This document shows positions 34,593 to 47,900 of a stretch of 64,000 nt of DNA, piece by piece. How positions within the stretch are numbered: the first letter of the stretch is position 1; each line of letters opens with the position of its first letter. Below the pieces are notes generated by a model, which saw only the letters and a program-made list of their open reading frames with translations, did not search any database and was not told the DNA's origin. This stretch comes from Cynocephalus volans (taxonomy: Eukaryota > Chordata > Mammalia > Dermoptera > Cynocephalidae). The stretch is from positions 157,042,001 to 157,106,000 of the forward strand of contig NC_084461.1 of assembly GCF_027409185.1 (NCBI RefSeq), read 5' to 3'. The position numbers and the translations under genes were made by a program.

Positions 34593-37184
34593 ATGGGAGA
34601 AGCTGGCATCTGTCCCAGGCTCAGCTCTGGCTGAGCCTTCTTACTCAGAGGTCTCTTGTCTCCCTTTGTCATGGGTCCTGGTCTCCATCCGCTTGCCTTC
34701 CTTTTTGTAGTTGCCATCCATTTTGTCCCCCAGCCTTCCTACAAACACAGGTGCACACACACACCCCTCCTTCCTCGCTGTCTCTGAGAAGATACTGGGG
34801 GTGGGGACCAACCACTAAGGTTGTGCTCCCACCCTTGCCTGAGAGAGGCAGGAAGCAGCCGGCCAGCCCCAGGGTTCCCTGGAAGTGAGGTTCCTACTTC
34901 AGGGCCTGAGCCATCCTCTCAGCCCTGTCTGCAGTTCCTGGTGAACAAGAACCCATCAGGAATCTGCTAGTAAATGAAAGTTCTTCTAACTGAATTCCAG
35001 GAGAGCAGCAGGGCCGTGTTCTGTGCAGGTGGGAAAGCCTGGACTGGGAATGGTGGAAGGAGCCACTGGGAATCTGAGTGGGGTTTGGGATGCAGGGTCC
35101 ATGAAGCCAGTGGGCCCTGTACCTGCCTGCTCTCCTGCAGCCCCAGGAACCTCCTACAAGAGGCACCTGCCTGGGTGGTGTTCTCCCCATTTCAGACACC
35201 TCAGCAGCCCCAGAGGCAGCAGCAATAGGCACCGCACTCCGAGTTCCCAGTTGCTAATGCCTGCATGAAGCAACCTTGAGCTGGAGGGCAGGGACCAGGG
35301 ATGGACAGTCTGGTCATGGGGACAGAAGCCTCAGCCACCAACTTGCTTCTTCTGTGATAAGACCTATAGTACCAGTGAGGATGGGCCCCAGAAGCAGAGA
35401 GGGTGAAATTATATGCTAGACAAAGGCACGTGGCCCAATCCTGAAACATCCAAGGGAGCCAGGCAGGCAATGGAAATAGAAGAAGCAGGCCCAGGGTGAG
35501 GTAATAGGGAGTGAGGGGGACTGCAGCAAACCAGAGAGCTCTCGTGCCCTGTTAAAAGGATCATAGATATTTGGCACTGAGCATGCACTGTGAGGTGTTA
35601 TTTTTGATAAACAAGTACTAGATTCATGGAAAAAAAAGAAAGCTCCTTCTAGTGGCCTGCAATATGGAAGGGGAGACCCGAGGCTCCTGCTGTGCCTTAG
35701 TTCAGGCAAGAGGCCTTCCTGGGACACTGAGTGAGGGCGGGCAGATTGCAGGCACTGACCACAAGGGTAGAGGTCATATGTTGAGCTCGGGGCCAGAGGG
35801 AGGGAAAGCCAGCTCTGACTGTCCAGGCACTTCCCTGACCCCTAGGGGACATCTAGCAGGGCCCGAATTTACCTCCGCCCCCACCCCCCCCACACACCTA
35901 TGGCCTTAGAGCGTCCTTGCTAGAGGGCATAGCTGCAGCCTGGAAGGTACCCCCTGGGTTCACCCAATAAATGCCCCCCCAGGGGTGAGGAGAAGGCCGC
36001 ACCAGCATGGCGTGACGGAGGCCCTGGAGAAGTGAGCTATGTCCCTTATTGGTCACAGTACATTTATTTTTCATTAGCAGTTAAATGCAGACATGAGAGA
36101 TTGTGCTGGGTTCAGCAGACGGCTGACTTGAGCAGTGCTTGGTGCGCTGATCGATAGGGAGGCTGGAGGGCTGTGCACCCCCTCCCTGCTCCATACCCCT
36201 AGCCAGGGACCCCTGCCCACCCAGCTCCCGAGCCAAGAGGCAGCTCAGGCCATTGTGTTGGGCCTCTGCTTGTTAAGGGGCATGGCTTGGGCAGGCCTGG
36301 AACCTGCCACTGGGGGCTCTCAGGGACACCTGCCCTCCCACTCACTCACCCCCCTCCCACACCCCTTCAGGGCTCTGCTCTGGGGTCAAGCTTGGGTGGT
36401 ACTCCACACAGCCCTGGGGTCTGCTGAGATGCTGCGGCTTGCTCAGGTACTTGTCTAGAGAGGCCACTGAGCCTACTAGCGTCCACCCCACACCCACACT
36501 CCAGAGCCCACCCTCCCAGGTCTCCCAAGACCTGCTCCTTCCATTCATTCTCCAGACCTTAGGAGGCCTGCATCGGCCCTCCCTGCTCTCTCTGAGCCCA
36601 TTGCCTGGGTCAGGGGCTGGCAAGTGGCTGCTGAGTGACACTGAGGAGCAAAGGGGTCACAAGGCCACCCTTGCTGGACACTTTGCGAGCCCAGCATTAG
36701 AGTTGGGGGTTCTGGAGTAAGACACTTCTCCTCAGGCCTCAGATTCCCTGTCTGTAAGACATCTAGATGGCTCTCCTGCCTGCATTCTCCACCTTCCTAA
36801 TCCTAAAACAGACCCAGTGGGGGGCACTGGCAAAGCCTTGTGGAGGTGGTTCGGGACAGGGTGGGTCTGGGAAAGGTGACCTTCATTCTCACAGCCGCAG
36901 GTATGATTACACTTATGAATGAAGGCTTGGCGTTCATTACAGAGCTGCAGGAACATGCAGGGGGGCGGCTACCAGAGGGAGGTCACCAGAAGGAGAAAGC
37001 CAAGCTGGGGAGGACAGGGGAGGGGGAAGGGCTGGCCAGCCTCCCCACTGCCATCCCTAATGCAAGGCACCTGCCTCAGTTTCTTTATCAGCCCTCACCA
37101 CCAAAGAGGTTGTTATGAGGGTTACTGAGCTGAGGAGGTGAAACCCCCAGCCCTTGTAAATGCAGAACCGCTGGGTACCGACCA

Positions 37185-37335
37185 CAGCCAACGTTTACTG
37201 AGCACGGTGCCTTTCTCATTTCATCCTCACAGCAACCCTAAGAACTGGGCACCATCTCCCCATTTTTCAGGGGAGGAAACAGGCTCAGGGCAGGGGAGGA
37301 CTTGCCTGAAGTCACACCAGGCCCTCAGCTTCTAG
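37185..37335 (-). repeat. MIR SINE, reverse orientation
   Basis: It contains tttactgagcacggtgcc, catcctcacagcaaccct, ggaggaaacaggctcagg and cctgaagtcacacc. Confidence 0.75.
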
Positions 37336-38449
37336 GCAGGCATTCCCAGCTCACCCATCTGGTGCCTGCCCTACAGGCCGCCTGCAGGACCAGGCGCAGA
37401 CACACACACACCCCATCAAAATCACGGTCTCAGAGTGGAGGGCAGACTCCTGCCTTGGGAAGAGAGGGTCCTTGTGCAAGCAGGAGAGCAGGGACCAACT
37501 GGCATTCAGTGTGGTTGCTCCCTGTGGGGTGGGGAGCCAAGCCTCCCCCCTTTGAAGCCCTCGGTGGGTTTTGGACTACCGTGGGGAAGGTAGAGGAGTC
37601 AAGAGGCCGACCGACTTTGTGAGGCACCTCCAGACTCCCCTACAGGGCTGACGTGATCTCCCTTTCACAGATGACAAAGCTGGTAACTCCCCAAGGTCAC
37701 CACTAGCAAGCAGCAGATTGGGTCTTAGAAACCCACATTTTTCCCCCTTTATGCCTAGAGGCCCCTGTGAATTTTGAGTGTGCATTGGTGTGGGAATCAC
37801 TGTAGCCAGGGGAGGCCAGGCTGGTTGGGGGCCTGTTTGGCAGAGAGCTGGGTGGGAGTAAACTGAGGGCACCCCCCTCCTACCCACCTTCACCCTCTCA
37901 GGGGTCCTGCTGGTTGGGTAGACAGGTCAGACTTCTTTGGGGGGTTTTACCTCCACCAATGCCTCAGAGCCAATTACCTGTGTAATTAGCAACAAATGAC
38001 TTGTGGGATGGTTGTGGGTTTTGGTTAAAATTAGAAAGAAACCCATATTCAGGTCTCCTTGAAGGAGTGGGAAGTGGCCCAGGTCCCTCGGAACCCCAGA
38101 CAGACTCTCCTTGCTCCCACCCTGCCCATGCCCACCCAACATGATATCTTCTGAGCACCTACTATGTATGGGGGCCAGGGAGTGGGCCAACCAGGAAACA
38201 AGCCCAGCAGCCAGGGTACCAGATAAAGGGGGCCCTTCCTCTGCCCCACCTCAGGGTGCCCACCTGCCCTGCCAGGGTCCACCTCCCTCCAGCCTTCCCC
38301 TGGGCCTCGCAGGGAGGTGGCCTGCCTTGCCAGATCCCCGAACTCCTGCTAGGGTAATAATGGGCTTTCACTGCTGCCACGTGTGGAAGGCGTCCTAGGT
38401 GCTGGGACTCCCGCCCTAGCCCCCTTTGTCTCACCACAGTCTTCAGAAG

Positions 38450-38575
38450 TGCAGGGGGTTTCTTCTTCCCCTGTTTTACAGAGGAGGCCACTGAGGCTCA
38501 AAGAGGGCATCAAGTGGCTGGGGACTGCCCAGCTGGGAAACAGCAGAAACTGGGCTCGCTCTCCTCCCACCAGCC
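38450..38575 (-). repeat. MIR SINE fragment, about 100 bp upstream of UNC5A exon 2
   Basis: It contains cctgttttacagaggaggcc, actgaggctcaaagagg, ctgcccagctggg and cagaaactgggctcgc. It ends near the branch-point region of exon 2. Confidence 0.7.
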
Positions 38576-38679
38576 TCTTCCAAGCTGGGCCTTTTGCTGT
38601 GCCAGCTGCCTCTGCATCACCCAGCCCGGCCAGGTCCAGGGTGGGCCTGGCTCACCTGCCTGCTTTGCCCCTGCCACAG

Positions 38680-38901
38680 GTGCCCAGCAGAGTGCCACAG
38701 TGGCCAACCCGGTACCCGGCGCCAGCCCAGACCTGCTTCCTCACTTCCTGGTGGAGCCCGAGGACGTGTACATCGTCAAGAACAAGCCAGTGCTGCTGGT
38801 GTGCAAGGCTGTACCCGCCACACAGATATTCTTCAAGTGCAACGGGGAGTGGGTGCGCCAGGTGGACCACGTGATCGAGCGCAGCACAGACGGGAGCAGT
38901 G
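38680..38901 (+). CDS. UNC5A: UNC5A exon 2 (start of mature ectodomain, most of Ig1)
   Basis: The acceptor is CACAG before 38680 and the donor is GTGAGG from 38902. The exon starts in phase with a split Gly codon from exon 1 and reads [20 protein letters not shown] and onward. It contains the [13 protein letters not shown] strand and two cysteines of the first Ig domain (LLVCKAV and FFKCNGEW). The last base begins a split Gly codon completed in exon 3. A MIR fragment ends about 100 bp upstream of the acceptor. Confidence 0.97.
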
Positions 38902-41900
38902 GTGAGGCCGGGCTGGGGCGCTGGGTGGAGGTATTGAGGGGGAAGCGTGGCTCAGCCAGCTCAGAGGTGCCCACAGTTGCCCCAGTCTGCATGCCTGTGA
39001 TAAGCAGCAAAGCCAGGATGAAACCATCCCACCACTCCCTGTGTCACCAGGCGAGGCAGGATTCCCACACCTGGGACCCCATGTATACACACAGAGGCCT
39101 TCTCTGGGAGGCCCCACCCCTCACCAGCTTGGTGGGGAAGAGGGTAGCCCCCCTCCCAAATGCCCCAGGGTCTCACAGCAAGAGGGGCAGGTCCCCACCA
39201 CCATGTCTGAGCCCGGGCTAGGCAGGGCAGGGCCAGGGGCAGCCTTGCTAGAGATGCCAGCAAAGAAAAGAGCATTGGAGGGAGTGGGTCCCAGATGATT
39301 AAAGAGCTCACAGACCTCACATTCTGTGATTGTTTTCTTTGTGTGTCCATTCATTCATTCATTCATTCATGCATTCATTCACATGTCCCCTGAGCACCCA
39401 TTTCTGTGCTGGGACACAGCCCACACCCCCAGAAAGCCCTAGCCCCTGCAGAGGTGGACAGCATGGTAACCTCAGCAAGAGGACAGCAGGAATCAGCCTG
39501 CCCGATGCACCCAGGAAGGCTCCTCAGGGGACCTGACATGTCAACCGAGGGAGGCATAAGAATTGGTCAGGGAGGGAAGAGGGGGAGGAGTATCCCGGGC
39601 AGAGTACACAGCACAAGCAAGGGTGTGCAAGGAGACTGAAGTGATGTGGCTTTCCTGTGGGATTTCAAGCTGCAGAGTGACATGGCCAGAGCTTTGGGCC
39701 ACCAGTGTGGGGGGAGGGGTGATGGGAGGAGCAGACCCAGAGGCACTGAGAAGGAACCAGCAGGACATGGCTGAAATGTGCAGGGAGGGGCTCCAGGGGC
39801 AGAGGGCAGAGGGCAGACCCAAGAAGTGCCCCTTCTGTGGGACACCCTGACCTCCACCACCAGCCCTGTCCTTAGGCAACAGGTGGGCAATGGGGACATG
39901 AGCTATGAGCCCTTGCTTGGGTTCCACCACTTCCCAAGAGCAAGACCGGCAGAGAGAGAGGCAGGAGGTGACAGGAACCTCCCCTGCTCCTCCTCACTAG
40001 AGCCCAGTTCAGCTAGTTTCCTCTCCCTTGTCCTTGGCGTGTTGCTGAGCACCCACACCTTATGAGCCCCCAGGTTTAGTCTTGCGCCTCTTCCCTCTGA
40101 GGCCTCAGCCAGCCTGAGACACACAGCACTCACACCCTGTGGAGGGTATGGCCCAAGCTGGACACACAGGCCACTGATGTGAGGCCCAAGCCATGGTGCA
40201 GTACCCAGGACTCACACAGATGTCAAGGGAAGGCTTGGGGGTGATCCAGAAAGGATTCCTAGAACAGGAGTCATGTCGAAGCTCAGGTCTTAAAACTACC
40301 TGGAAAGAACATTTCCCAGGCCAAGGGAATGGAAAGTGCAAATGCATGGAACAGCAGGCCCTTGGGGTGGTTTGGGTTTGGGGCAGGAGAGCAAGCCTGG
40401 AGGGCAGGCGGCAGTGACCAGAGGCTGCTCTAAGAGGCCATCAGAAGCTGTTAAGCCATAGAGGGCTGCGGTCAGATTTACACTGAAGGAAGATCATGCT
40501 GGGCAGAGGGAAAGTGGAAGAAGGAAAGACGCTGGCCAAAGAGAACTGTCTGGAAGCTCTTTCAGCAATTCAGGTGTGAGCTGAAGAGCCCTGGATTTAG
40601 GCAGCATGGGATTTAGTCCTCAGAACCTGCCTGTCATTTTACAGATGAGACTGAGGCCTTATGTCTGACTTGTCCAGTGTCCCAAAAGGGCCTCAACCAG
40701 GTCTTCTGGTCTACAGAAGTCATGCCCTATCCTCCCCTACCAAGGTCCGCAAGGTCTCCATCCCCTTAAGTGTCAGTTAAGCCCACAACAAGGAGCCCCG
40801 GAGCCCCAGGGGTCTGTCTCTTTGACCTCTCTGCCCCAACTCCGGGCTAGTGATTCCTGCCCAGGCTCCTGAGCCCTGCACTGCCCTGGCCTTGCCCGGG
40901 CCTGCTGATCGCAGCTTCTTTCGTGCAGTTCTAAGGTGTTGACTGAGAACCTGCTCTGCCAGGCACTGGGTTAGGTGCTGGAAATTAAGCTTCCAAGGTT
41001 CTCAGTGCAGGTGATTCAGCTCTGCTTCCCACCCTCAGGAAGGAGATGTAGAGCGTGGGTGACCAAGGTCGCCCAAGAGAGCTCTGGGCACCAGCGGCAC
41101 CTCCCAGGACTAGAGCCTCCCCCAGCCCTGGCAGCTTTGGGGCCCACACCGTCCTGGTGGAAGGGTTCACCACAAAACCTCAGGCAAGTCCCCGCCCTGG
41201 GCTCAGTTTCATCATCTGTAAAACAGGGATGATGAGAGCTCCCTTGCAGGTTATTGGGTAAGCTGTGAGCTCTCATATGATCAGTCGGAGCCCAGCAGAA
41301 GGCCTTTCCTTTCTCCCCAGCCCATGCCCGGGGCCCAGCACATAATGAGCTCTCCCACTGCTGCAGCAGGTCTCTCAGGGAAAGGACAGGGGAGGTCCTA
41401 CTCTTGTGGTCAGAGAGCTACCTTCCTGCATCCTTGAGGGCCTGTCCTGGAACCTCCTGGAAGGCTCCAGTCTAGCTCCCTGTGGCTCTCGGGGAAGGAG
41501 AGGGTCCTTTTCTGAAACACCCCTGCCATCACGAGGTCTCAGATCCATGGCTTGCCAGGACCCAGGCCCTTGCCTGAAAAAGCAGTCACAGGCCCAGGCC
41601 AGCACACACACCGAGAACCCCCAGCCCACAACCCCCAACAGGCTCCATGGCCTTGCTCTGTTCAAGCCAGGCAGGGAAGCAGAGCTCATGGAAACACATC
41701 CCACCTGTAACCACCAAGGCCCTCTCCTGCCCTGACCATCCAACCTCAGGCCTCCCATGGGCGGCCCTGGCCGGTACATCTGAATGTTCATTGATCCCAT
41801 TGATCTCTGAACCCAAAGCCACTGAGTGCTTGAGACGAAGAAAAAGGCCTTCCTTACTTGCCCACAAACTTACAACTGTGGTGGTGCCATGTGGGTGCCC

Positions 41901-44900
41901 AGTCCAAAGACCCTGAACCAGAAATGTTGTGTGATCAGACAGGTATGCTGGGGGTGGGAGGTCCACTCAGATCTGTAGCCCCGCCCATTTGTGTGTGGGG
42001 CTGGGGGTCACTGGTGGACTCTCCAGGAGAGAACACCCATCTCCCACTCATCTGCCCTCATTCCCCATCCAGAAGGACAGCAAGAAGGGACCAAAGCCTG
42101 AAAATGCTAGAACCCAAACCTGCTGACACTATAAAAATCTGAAATTTGCAAAACCAAGCACTGGAGTTGGGTCTGGAAGAATAATTTATTGTGTGTTAAA
42201 CAAACTGATTATTAGAAGCAGATTGCTCAGAAGGTGAGAACATAAGTCCCAGCTTGGCCTCAGAGCTCCCAACCAACCATCTGCCTCCCAGAAACACTCA
42301 CCGTGCCCTCATCGGGGCCCCACATGAGCCCACGGCATTCACTCACGTACACACGCCCCAACCCAGTCTACCTGGGATCCCTCCTCCTTCCTCCCCACCC
42401 CTCCCCCAGGTTGGCACCTGCTCACATTTACTTGGCAGGTACAGACACAGCTGTACCCAGAAACTGCTCCCAGGAACCAGGCTTAGTGACCTGCAGGGGT
42501 GGACGGCACAACCCCTCTCATCAAGGACCTGGCAGGGCAGGGTCTGTGTCCCCCACCTCAGCCCACAGCCCTCCCAGAGCTTATAGGACTAAAGGACATC
42601 CTGGAGCTGGGACATCATGCACACACTTGGCCTTCATTCATGGCAGCAGGAAGGAGAAGAGGAGGTGACAGGACAGAAGGGGAGAGAGAACAAAGGAAGA
42701 AAGGGAGCACTTAAATTTAGTGCTGTTCTCCCCACACTGAGGCGACTGAGCGGCATGTGAGCTGCTGAGTGGGCACCAAGCTCCCACCACCACAGGGGAG
42801 GAGTAGCCATCTGTAGACCTGTCTACCCAGGGGAGAAAAAGTACCCCATTCAGAATGTTCTCGAAGGTCCCCACCCCTAACCCCAGAGGCAGAGAGGAGG
42901 AAGAGAGGGCCAAAGGGCCCTGTCTCCACCCAAGGCTCCTTCTCAGATGCCCTGAGACTCCATGTGCTTGACAGGTAGCTGGTGCCCAGGACCCCTCTCC
43001 TATTCACAGATCTTGAGAGGGAGCCCTTGGCTCTCAGCCACCATCTCTCCCCCTGAGAGAGTGTGCACATCCGGTGCCTTAGAGAATGGGGCAGGCAGAG
43101 TAGGAGAAAAAGGACAGCAGGCAGTGCCCTGCTGCCTGGGAAGTAGCCCAACAATAGCGATCTCAGCCAGAGGTGACACCCTCCCCACACACCCATCTCC
43201 TGTGAGAACTGGCTGGGGGCAGGGGCGAGTGATAGAAAAATCTGGGGGTACAGCGTGAGAGCCAGAGAGACTCCTGAAGAGTGGGGGGTCTGGGAAGGGG
43301 TCATAGAAAGACATGTTAGAGAAATTAAGAGGGAAATCAGCCTCCCAGACTGCCCGGCTCAGCCAGGCTGTCTGCTCCTCCTGCAATGCAGCCCTAATTG
43401 AATTTCTCTGTTAACAATGGAAACACATTGGTGGCCCGGCCTCTCTCACTCGTTCTGATAAGCCAATGACCCGAGGGAAATTGGGGTCAGGAGGAGGAGA
43501 AATTGGAAACAAACGGTCTTTTCTCACTCCTGGGGACACTGGTTTTGGCCGCAAACTAAGGGGTGGGAGGAGAGCTGACATCCCCCCTTGTGGGCCCTCC
43601 TGGCACATCCTGCTCTCTGGGCCCAGGTGTGGCAGAAGGGGGGCTGCTGCTAAGTCCGCCTGCAGAGTGGTTTCCCCCCAGCCCACCCCAATTGAGCAGA
43701 ACAGGTCCTGGACCCTCAATCACTGGCTGGCTTCTCCTCTACTGGCTGCCCCCTCACCCTCTGCCAAAGTTTCTGTCTATTGGATAGGCACCCTCAGCCC
43801 ACCCACGGTGACCGCAGAACCCTGAACACACTTTGGACTCAGACAGCCGGTTTGTCCATGGCAAGTCAAGTGGGAACCATGCTGTCCAAGGGAGTGGATT
43901 GAGGAAGATAACATCCCAGCATGTGGCAAACCCTTACTAAGTCCCAGAGATCTATTCTCATACTACATAATCACTGTAATTACATTGTTAATGGCTGTTA
44001 TTATATTATCACATGTCAGGATCTACCTGCTAACCTTCAAGGGGGGTGGGCCAGATCCCTCCTCATTCTTTTACCCACAAAGGCCCCAGAGCTCAGACTG
44101 TCCACCCCACCTTTTCTGCCTGGGGTTCTTGGAGGCCAGACCCTATTGCCCAAAGCTCTACCAGAAGCCAGAAGTCCCATTAGGGACATTTTTGTAAGTG
44201 ACTGCAGGGAGTCAGGACTCAAGCAACAAAGTATAATGACTGGAAGTTCTCTGAACCTCACTCCTGGCCTTCAGGAGACCCAAATCAAGCACTCCCTTTG
44301 ACCACCCAGAGTTCCCTTCAGGCTGAGGGTTGCCCCTAAAGTCTCCTCTCCTGCCACACACAGAGAGTGGCCGTGGGTGGTGTGGAGATCCCACACATGG
44401 GGCAAAGAGGCTCCATGTGGCCCGGGGCCTTGACTAGCCACCCCTCCCGCCCCCAGGGCTGCCTGCCATGGAGGTCCGCATCAATGTGTCAAGGCAGCAG
44501 GTGGAGAAAGTGTTCGGGCTGGAGGAATACTGGTGCCAGTGCGTGGCGTGGAGCTCCTCTGGCACCACCAAGAGTCAGAAGGCTTATATCCGCATCGCCT
44601 GTGAGTCCAGGGCCGGGCCTCAAGCAGGGGTGGCCAGAGGGTGTCACCTAGAGAGGGGACAGCAGGCTTCCTGGAGGAGGGAGACCTGTCAAAAAACCTC
44701 ACAGTCCTGCCTTGGTGGGTGGAGGAAGTGTGTATGGACACTGCCCAGCCACCCCCATGTCCCCCTGGGCACTTGGCACTTCTGCCATGTGCCATGCCCC
44801 AGCAGAACTGAGGGACAGAGCCATCCACGCTGAGCTGCTGTGACACACTCAAGCAGGAGGACACTATTTTTCCCCAGATTTGCGCAAGAACTTCGAGCAG

Positions 44901-47900
44901 GAGCCACTAGCCAAGGAGGTGTCTCTGGAGCAGGGCATTGTGCTGCCCTGCCGCCCACCAGAAGGCATCCCCCCAGCTGAGGTGAGAGGGGACTCCAGTA
45001 TCCACTCCACAGGTGGTCAGGGCTCCTGGATCTCAGGTCCCACCTGCCCAGCCCACTGGGTTCTTCCCCCTTCCCTGCCGGGGCCACTCTCCACTCTGGC
45101 AAGGCCAGCATGGGTGGCAGTGCAGTGGTGTTGCTTGCTCCCCCAGGTGGAGTGGCTCCGGAATGAGGACCTGGTGGACCCGTCCCTGGACCCCAACGTG
45201 TACATCACACGGGAGCACAGCCTAGTGGTGCGACAGGCCCGCCTGGCTGACACGGCCAACTACACCTGTGTAGCCAAGAACATCGTGGCACGTCGCCGCA
45301 GCGCCTCCGCTGCTGTCATCGTCTATGGTGGGCCCCAGGCACTGGAGGGGTGGTACTGGCTCCCCAGTCATAGGGAGAGGCACTGAGGTGCCATTGAGCA
45401 GTGATGTGTGGCTGGCAGGGTGGAGAGAGGCCATGGAGCCAGGGCCCAGCAGACCAGACTGTGGCCTGACTGGGAAGGACATGAAAGGGCTCACCATGGC
45501 TGCTGAGAAGCCCAGTTGCGTGTCTGGGCAGAGGGGTGGGACAGGTTGATGGTCATCTGTGGGCAGGGGACATTGTGCAGGAGATGTGAGGACAGGATGG
45601 GAGTCTAGGAAAGGCAGCAGAATACCCCCAATCATGATCCTGAGTCCCCAGGGTGGGAAGTAGAGGCCAAACACTCGCAAGCACCCCCAGGAACAGGCAG
45701 AGGGAGGGGGTTCAGGGGTTGCCCTATGTGAGGCTGGGGTCCAGGCTGGAGGAGCGTGTGAGCTGCAGTTCAGCCTGGCTGCCCTGAGCACCCACGCCCG
45801 CCAGGAGAAGGGAGGACTGTGCAACAGTGCTGCCAGGCCCCAGGGGCCAGCAGGCACAAGCATGGCATCCCCTCCAGGCCTTCCCTCCCAGCACAGCTGC
45901 AGCCCACCCATTCCCAGCTCACAGCCCCTCTGCCCTCACACCCTGTCTCCTGGGCCAGCATGTTTGAGAAAGCCCCCGCTCCCTGACCCCAGTCCTTCTC
46001 TGTCCGGCCAGTGAACGGTGGGTGGTCGACGTGGACCGAGTGGTCCGTCTGCAGCGCCAGCTGTGGGCGTGGCTGGCAGAAACGGAGCCGGAGCTGCACC
46101 AACCCGGCGCCTCTCAACGGGGGCGCCTTCTGTGAGGGACAGAATGTCCAGAAAACAGCCTGCGCCACCCTGTGCCCAGGTACCAGTGGCCGACACCTTC
46201 CGCATCGCTCCTCACCACGTCATCTCCGTGCCCTGGCTCCATTGTGCCTACCAGCCTGCCCCCTCCCATGGCTCCATCCCACCCGCCCGCCACACATGGC
46301 CAGGCTCAGTCTGAGGCGGGGATTGGGGCACAGGGTGTGTTTGGAGTCAGGGCTTGGTCTGCGTCCAGGCTCGGGGCTCAACATAGGGTCTAAGTCACAG
46401 GGCCTGAGGTTCAGTCAGAGGACAGTGTCTGGGGCTCAGTCTGGGGCTACAGAATCACTTGTGCCTGGGATCAGAAGGGTCATTGTGTGACTGAGAGCTC
46501 TCACTGCCCCAGGGCCAGGACGGCCTTCTGGTGTAGGGAGAGCCAAGCAGTCCCTGGCGTCATCTGCGCCTCCCTGTCATTAGCATGCGTCATCCGGGCC
46601 AGCTGGACACTAGAGGGTGTGCAGTTTGGTGGCCTGGCCCTGGCATTGCATCCAGGCCCAGGCCAGCTCGCCCTGCCCAGTCCGGATGCCCAGCACAGCC
46701 ATACTGGCAGACTGCTTAGGACTGGCTCCCCAGGCTGACCACGCCGTCTCCTCTCTTCCCATGTCTGTCTCTCATCCAGTGGACGGCAGCTGGAGCCCAT
46801 GGAGCAAGTGGTCAGCCTGTGGGCTCGACTGCACCCACTGGAGGAGCCGTGAGTGCTCTGACCCAGCGCCCCGCAATGGAGGCGAGGAGTGCCAGGGTGC
46901 TGACCTGGACACCCGCAACTGTACCAGTGACCTCTGCGTGCACAGTGAGCCCTCCCCACCCCAGGGTCCTCTTCTGTTTCCAGGACCGGCCCTGCTCAGG
47001 CCTGGGGGGTGGTGGCAAAGGGTATCATTCCCCTGCCACAGCCTGTACCCCTGTCTAAAGCTCAGGACCCTCGGGGATCCCCCTCATTCCTAACACACCC
47101 ACACGTGCCCACGCCCGCCCCACCTCCACATCCCCTGAGACATGCATAAATATGAACCTTGACTTGTGCACACCCCTCTGCACACGCTCACCCAAACACT
47201 TCCCCCCACAGCCTTACATCCACCCCATCCCCCAAGTGCACACACAAGTCCTGTGGGGATGCCGGGCTTGTGAGGCCTGTTAATTACAAGACCATAACTA
47301 ACAATTAAAGATCTCTGTTGGATTTTTTTTTTTTCTCTAGAACACACCCTCCCCCATTCTTTCAATTAAAAACCTAATTATCTGTGTCAATTCCTTTCTG
47401 ATGGACATTTCTTCCATTATGCAGAACGCTTCTAAAATCAATACAGCTTCCTCCAAGCAGTCAATCACCCCCTCACTGGCCCTGCCCCAGGCATGGGGGA
47501 GGCAGGCAAGGAGAAGGGCTTCACACCCCTGTTTGTGGCCCAGGGACTGACCTGGAACCACACAGGAAGCAGATCTCCTGCTTTGGGGATCCCAGGAGCT
47601 CACCCCAACTCCAGCTGCCGTGGTCCCCAGAAGAGCAAGTAGCGGGTTTGTCCTAGCAGCCAGGCTCCCAGGCCATCTGTCCTGAGGAAGTAGCTCTTCC
47701 CCTCATCCGTTGTGCTGGCAGCAACCATAGTCTGCATCTCAAACCCGAGAAGGATGTGATAAATGCAGGGCCAGGACATACATGTGCTGGCTCCACACTG
47801 CCTACCACAAGCCTCTGCTGCCCAACTAGTGCTGATGCCCCAGAGTGCAGACACATCCTCCCGTGATGCAGACCACTGACCTCTCCTTCCCAGCCTCGTC

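Larger units (their letters stand above)
31141..38449. other. Intronic sequence, no gene seen
   Basis: The sequence is mostly unique and GC-rich with ancient repeats. L2-like reverse copies lie at 32420-32720 and 33700-33960, and smaller MIR-like pieces at 36720-36790, 37065-37140 and 37650-37735. AT-rich block 33375-33465 (gttcattaatagcctgatt) and the repeat-free 35980-36110 (with ttcattagcagttaaatg) are possible regulatory elements. No open frame is convincing. Confidence 0.55.
1..38679 (+). other. UNC5A: UNC5A intron 1 (3' part, at least 38.7 kb)
   Basis: No UNC5A signal-peptide exon is present, although exon 2 clearly expects one upstream, so the whole stretch is read as intron 1. Human UNC5A also has a very long first intron (from memory). 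Every long open frame was examined and none has protein-like motifs, splice support or codon structure. The content is ancient repeats, a CpG island and AT-rich candidate enhancers, listed separately. An undetected non-coding RNA or alternative first exon cannot be excluded, especially around 340-880. Confidence 0.85.
38902..44456 (+). other. UNC5A: UNC5A intron 2
   Basis: The 5.56 kb carry ancient L2-like copies (39345-39700 and 40200-40560), MIR fragments (40630-40720 and 41180-41310) and AT-rich blocks at 42115-42240 (aataatttattgtgtg, ctgattattagaag) and 43385-43440 (ccctaattgaatttc, gttaacaatgg). No additional exon is seen. Confidence 0.8.

Noticed and set aside
38514..38679. In-frame extension upstream of exon 2 as an alternative N-terminus
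   Set aside because: The frame is open but has no ATG start, and the acceptor with its pyrimidine tract is canonical. The upstream part is MIR-derived.
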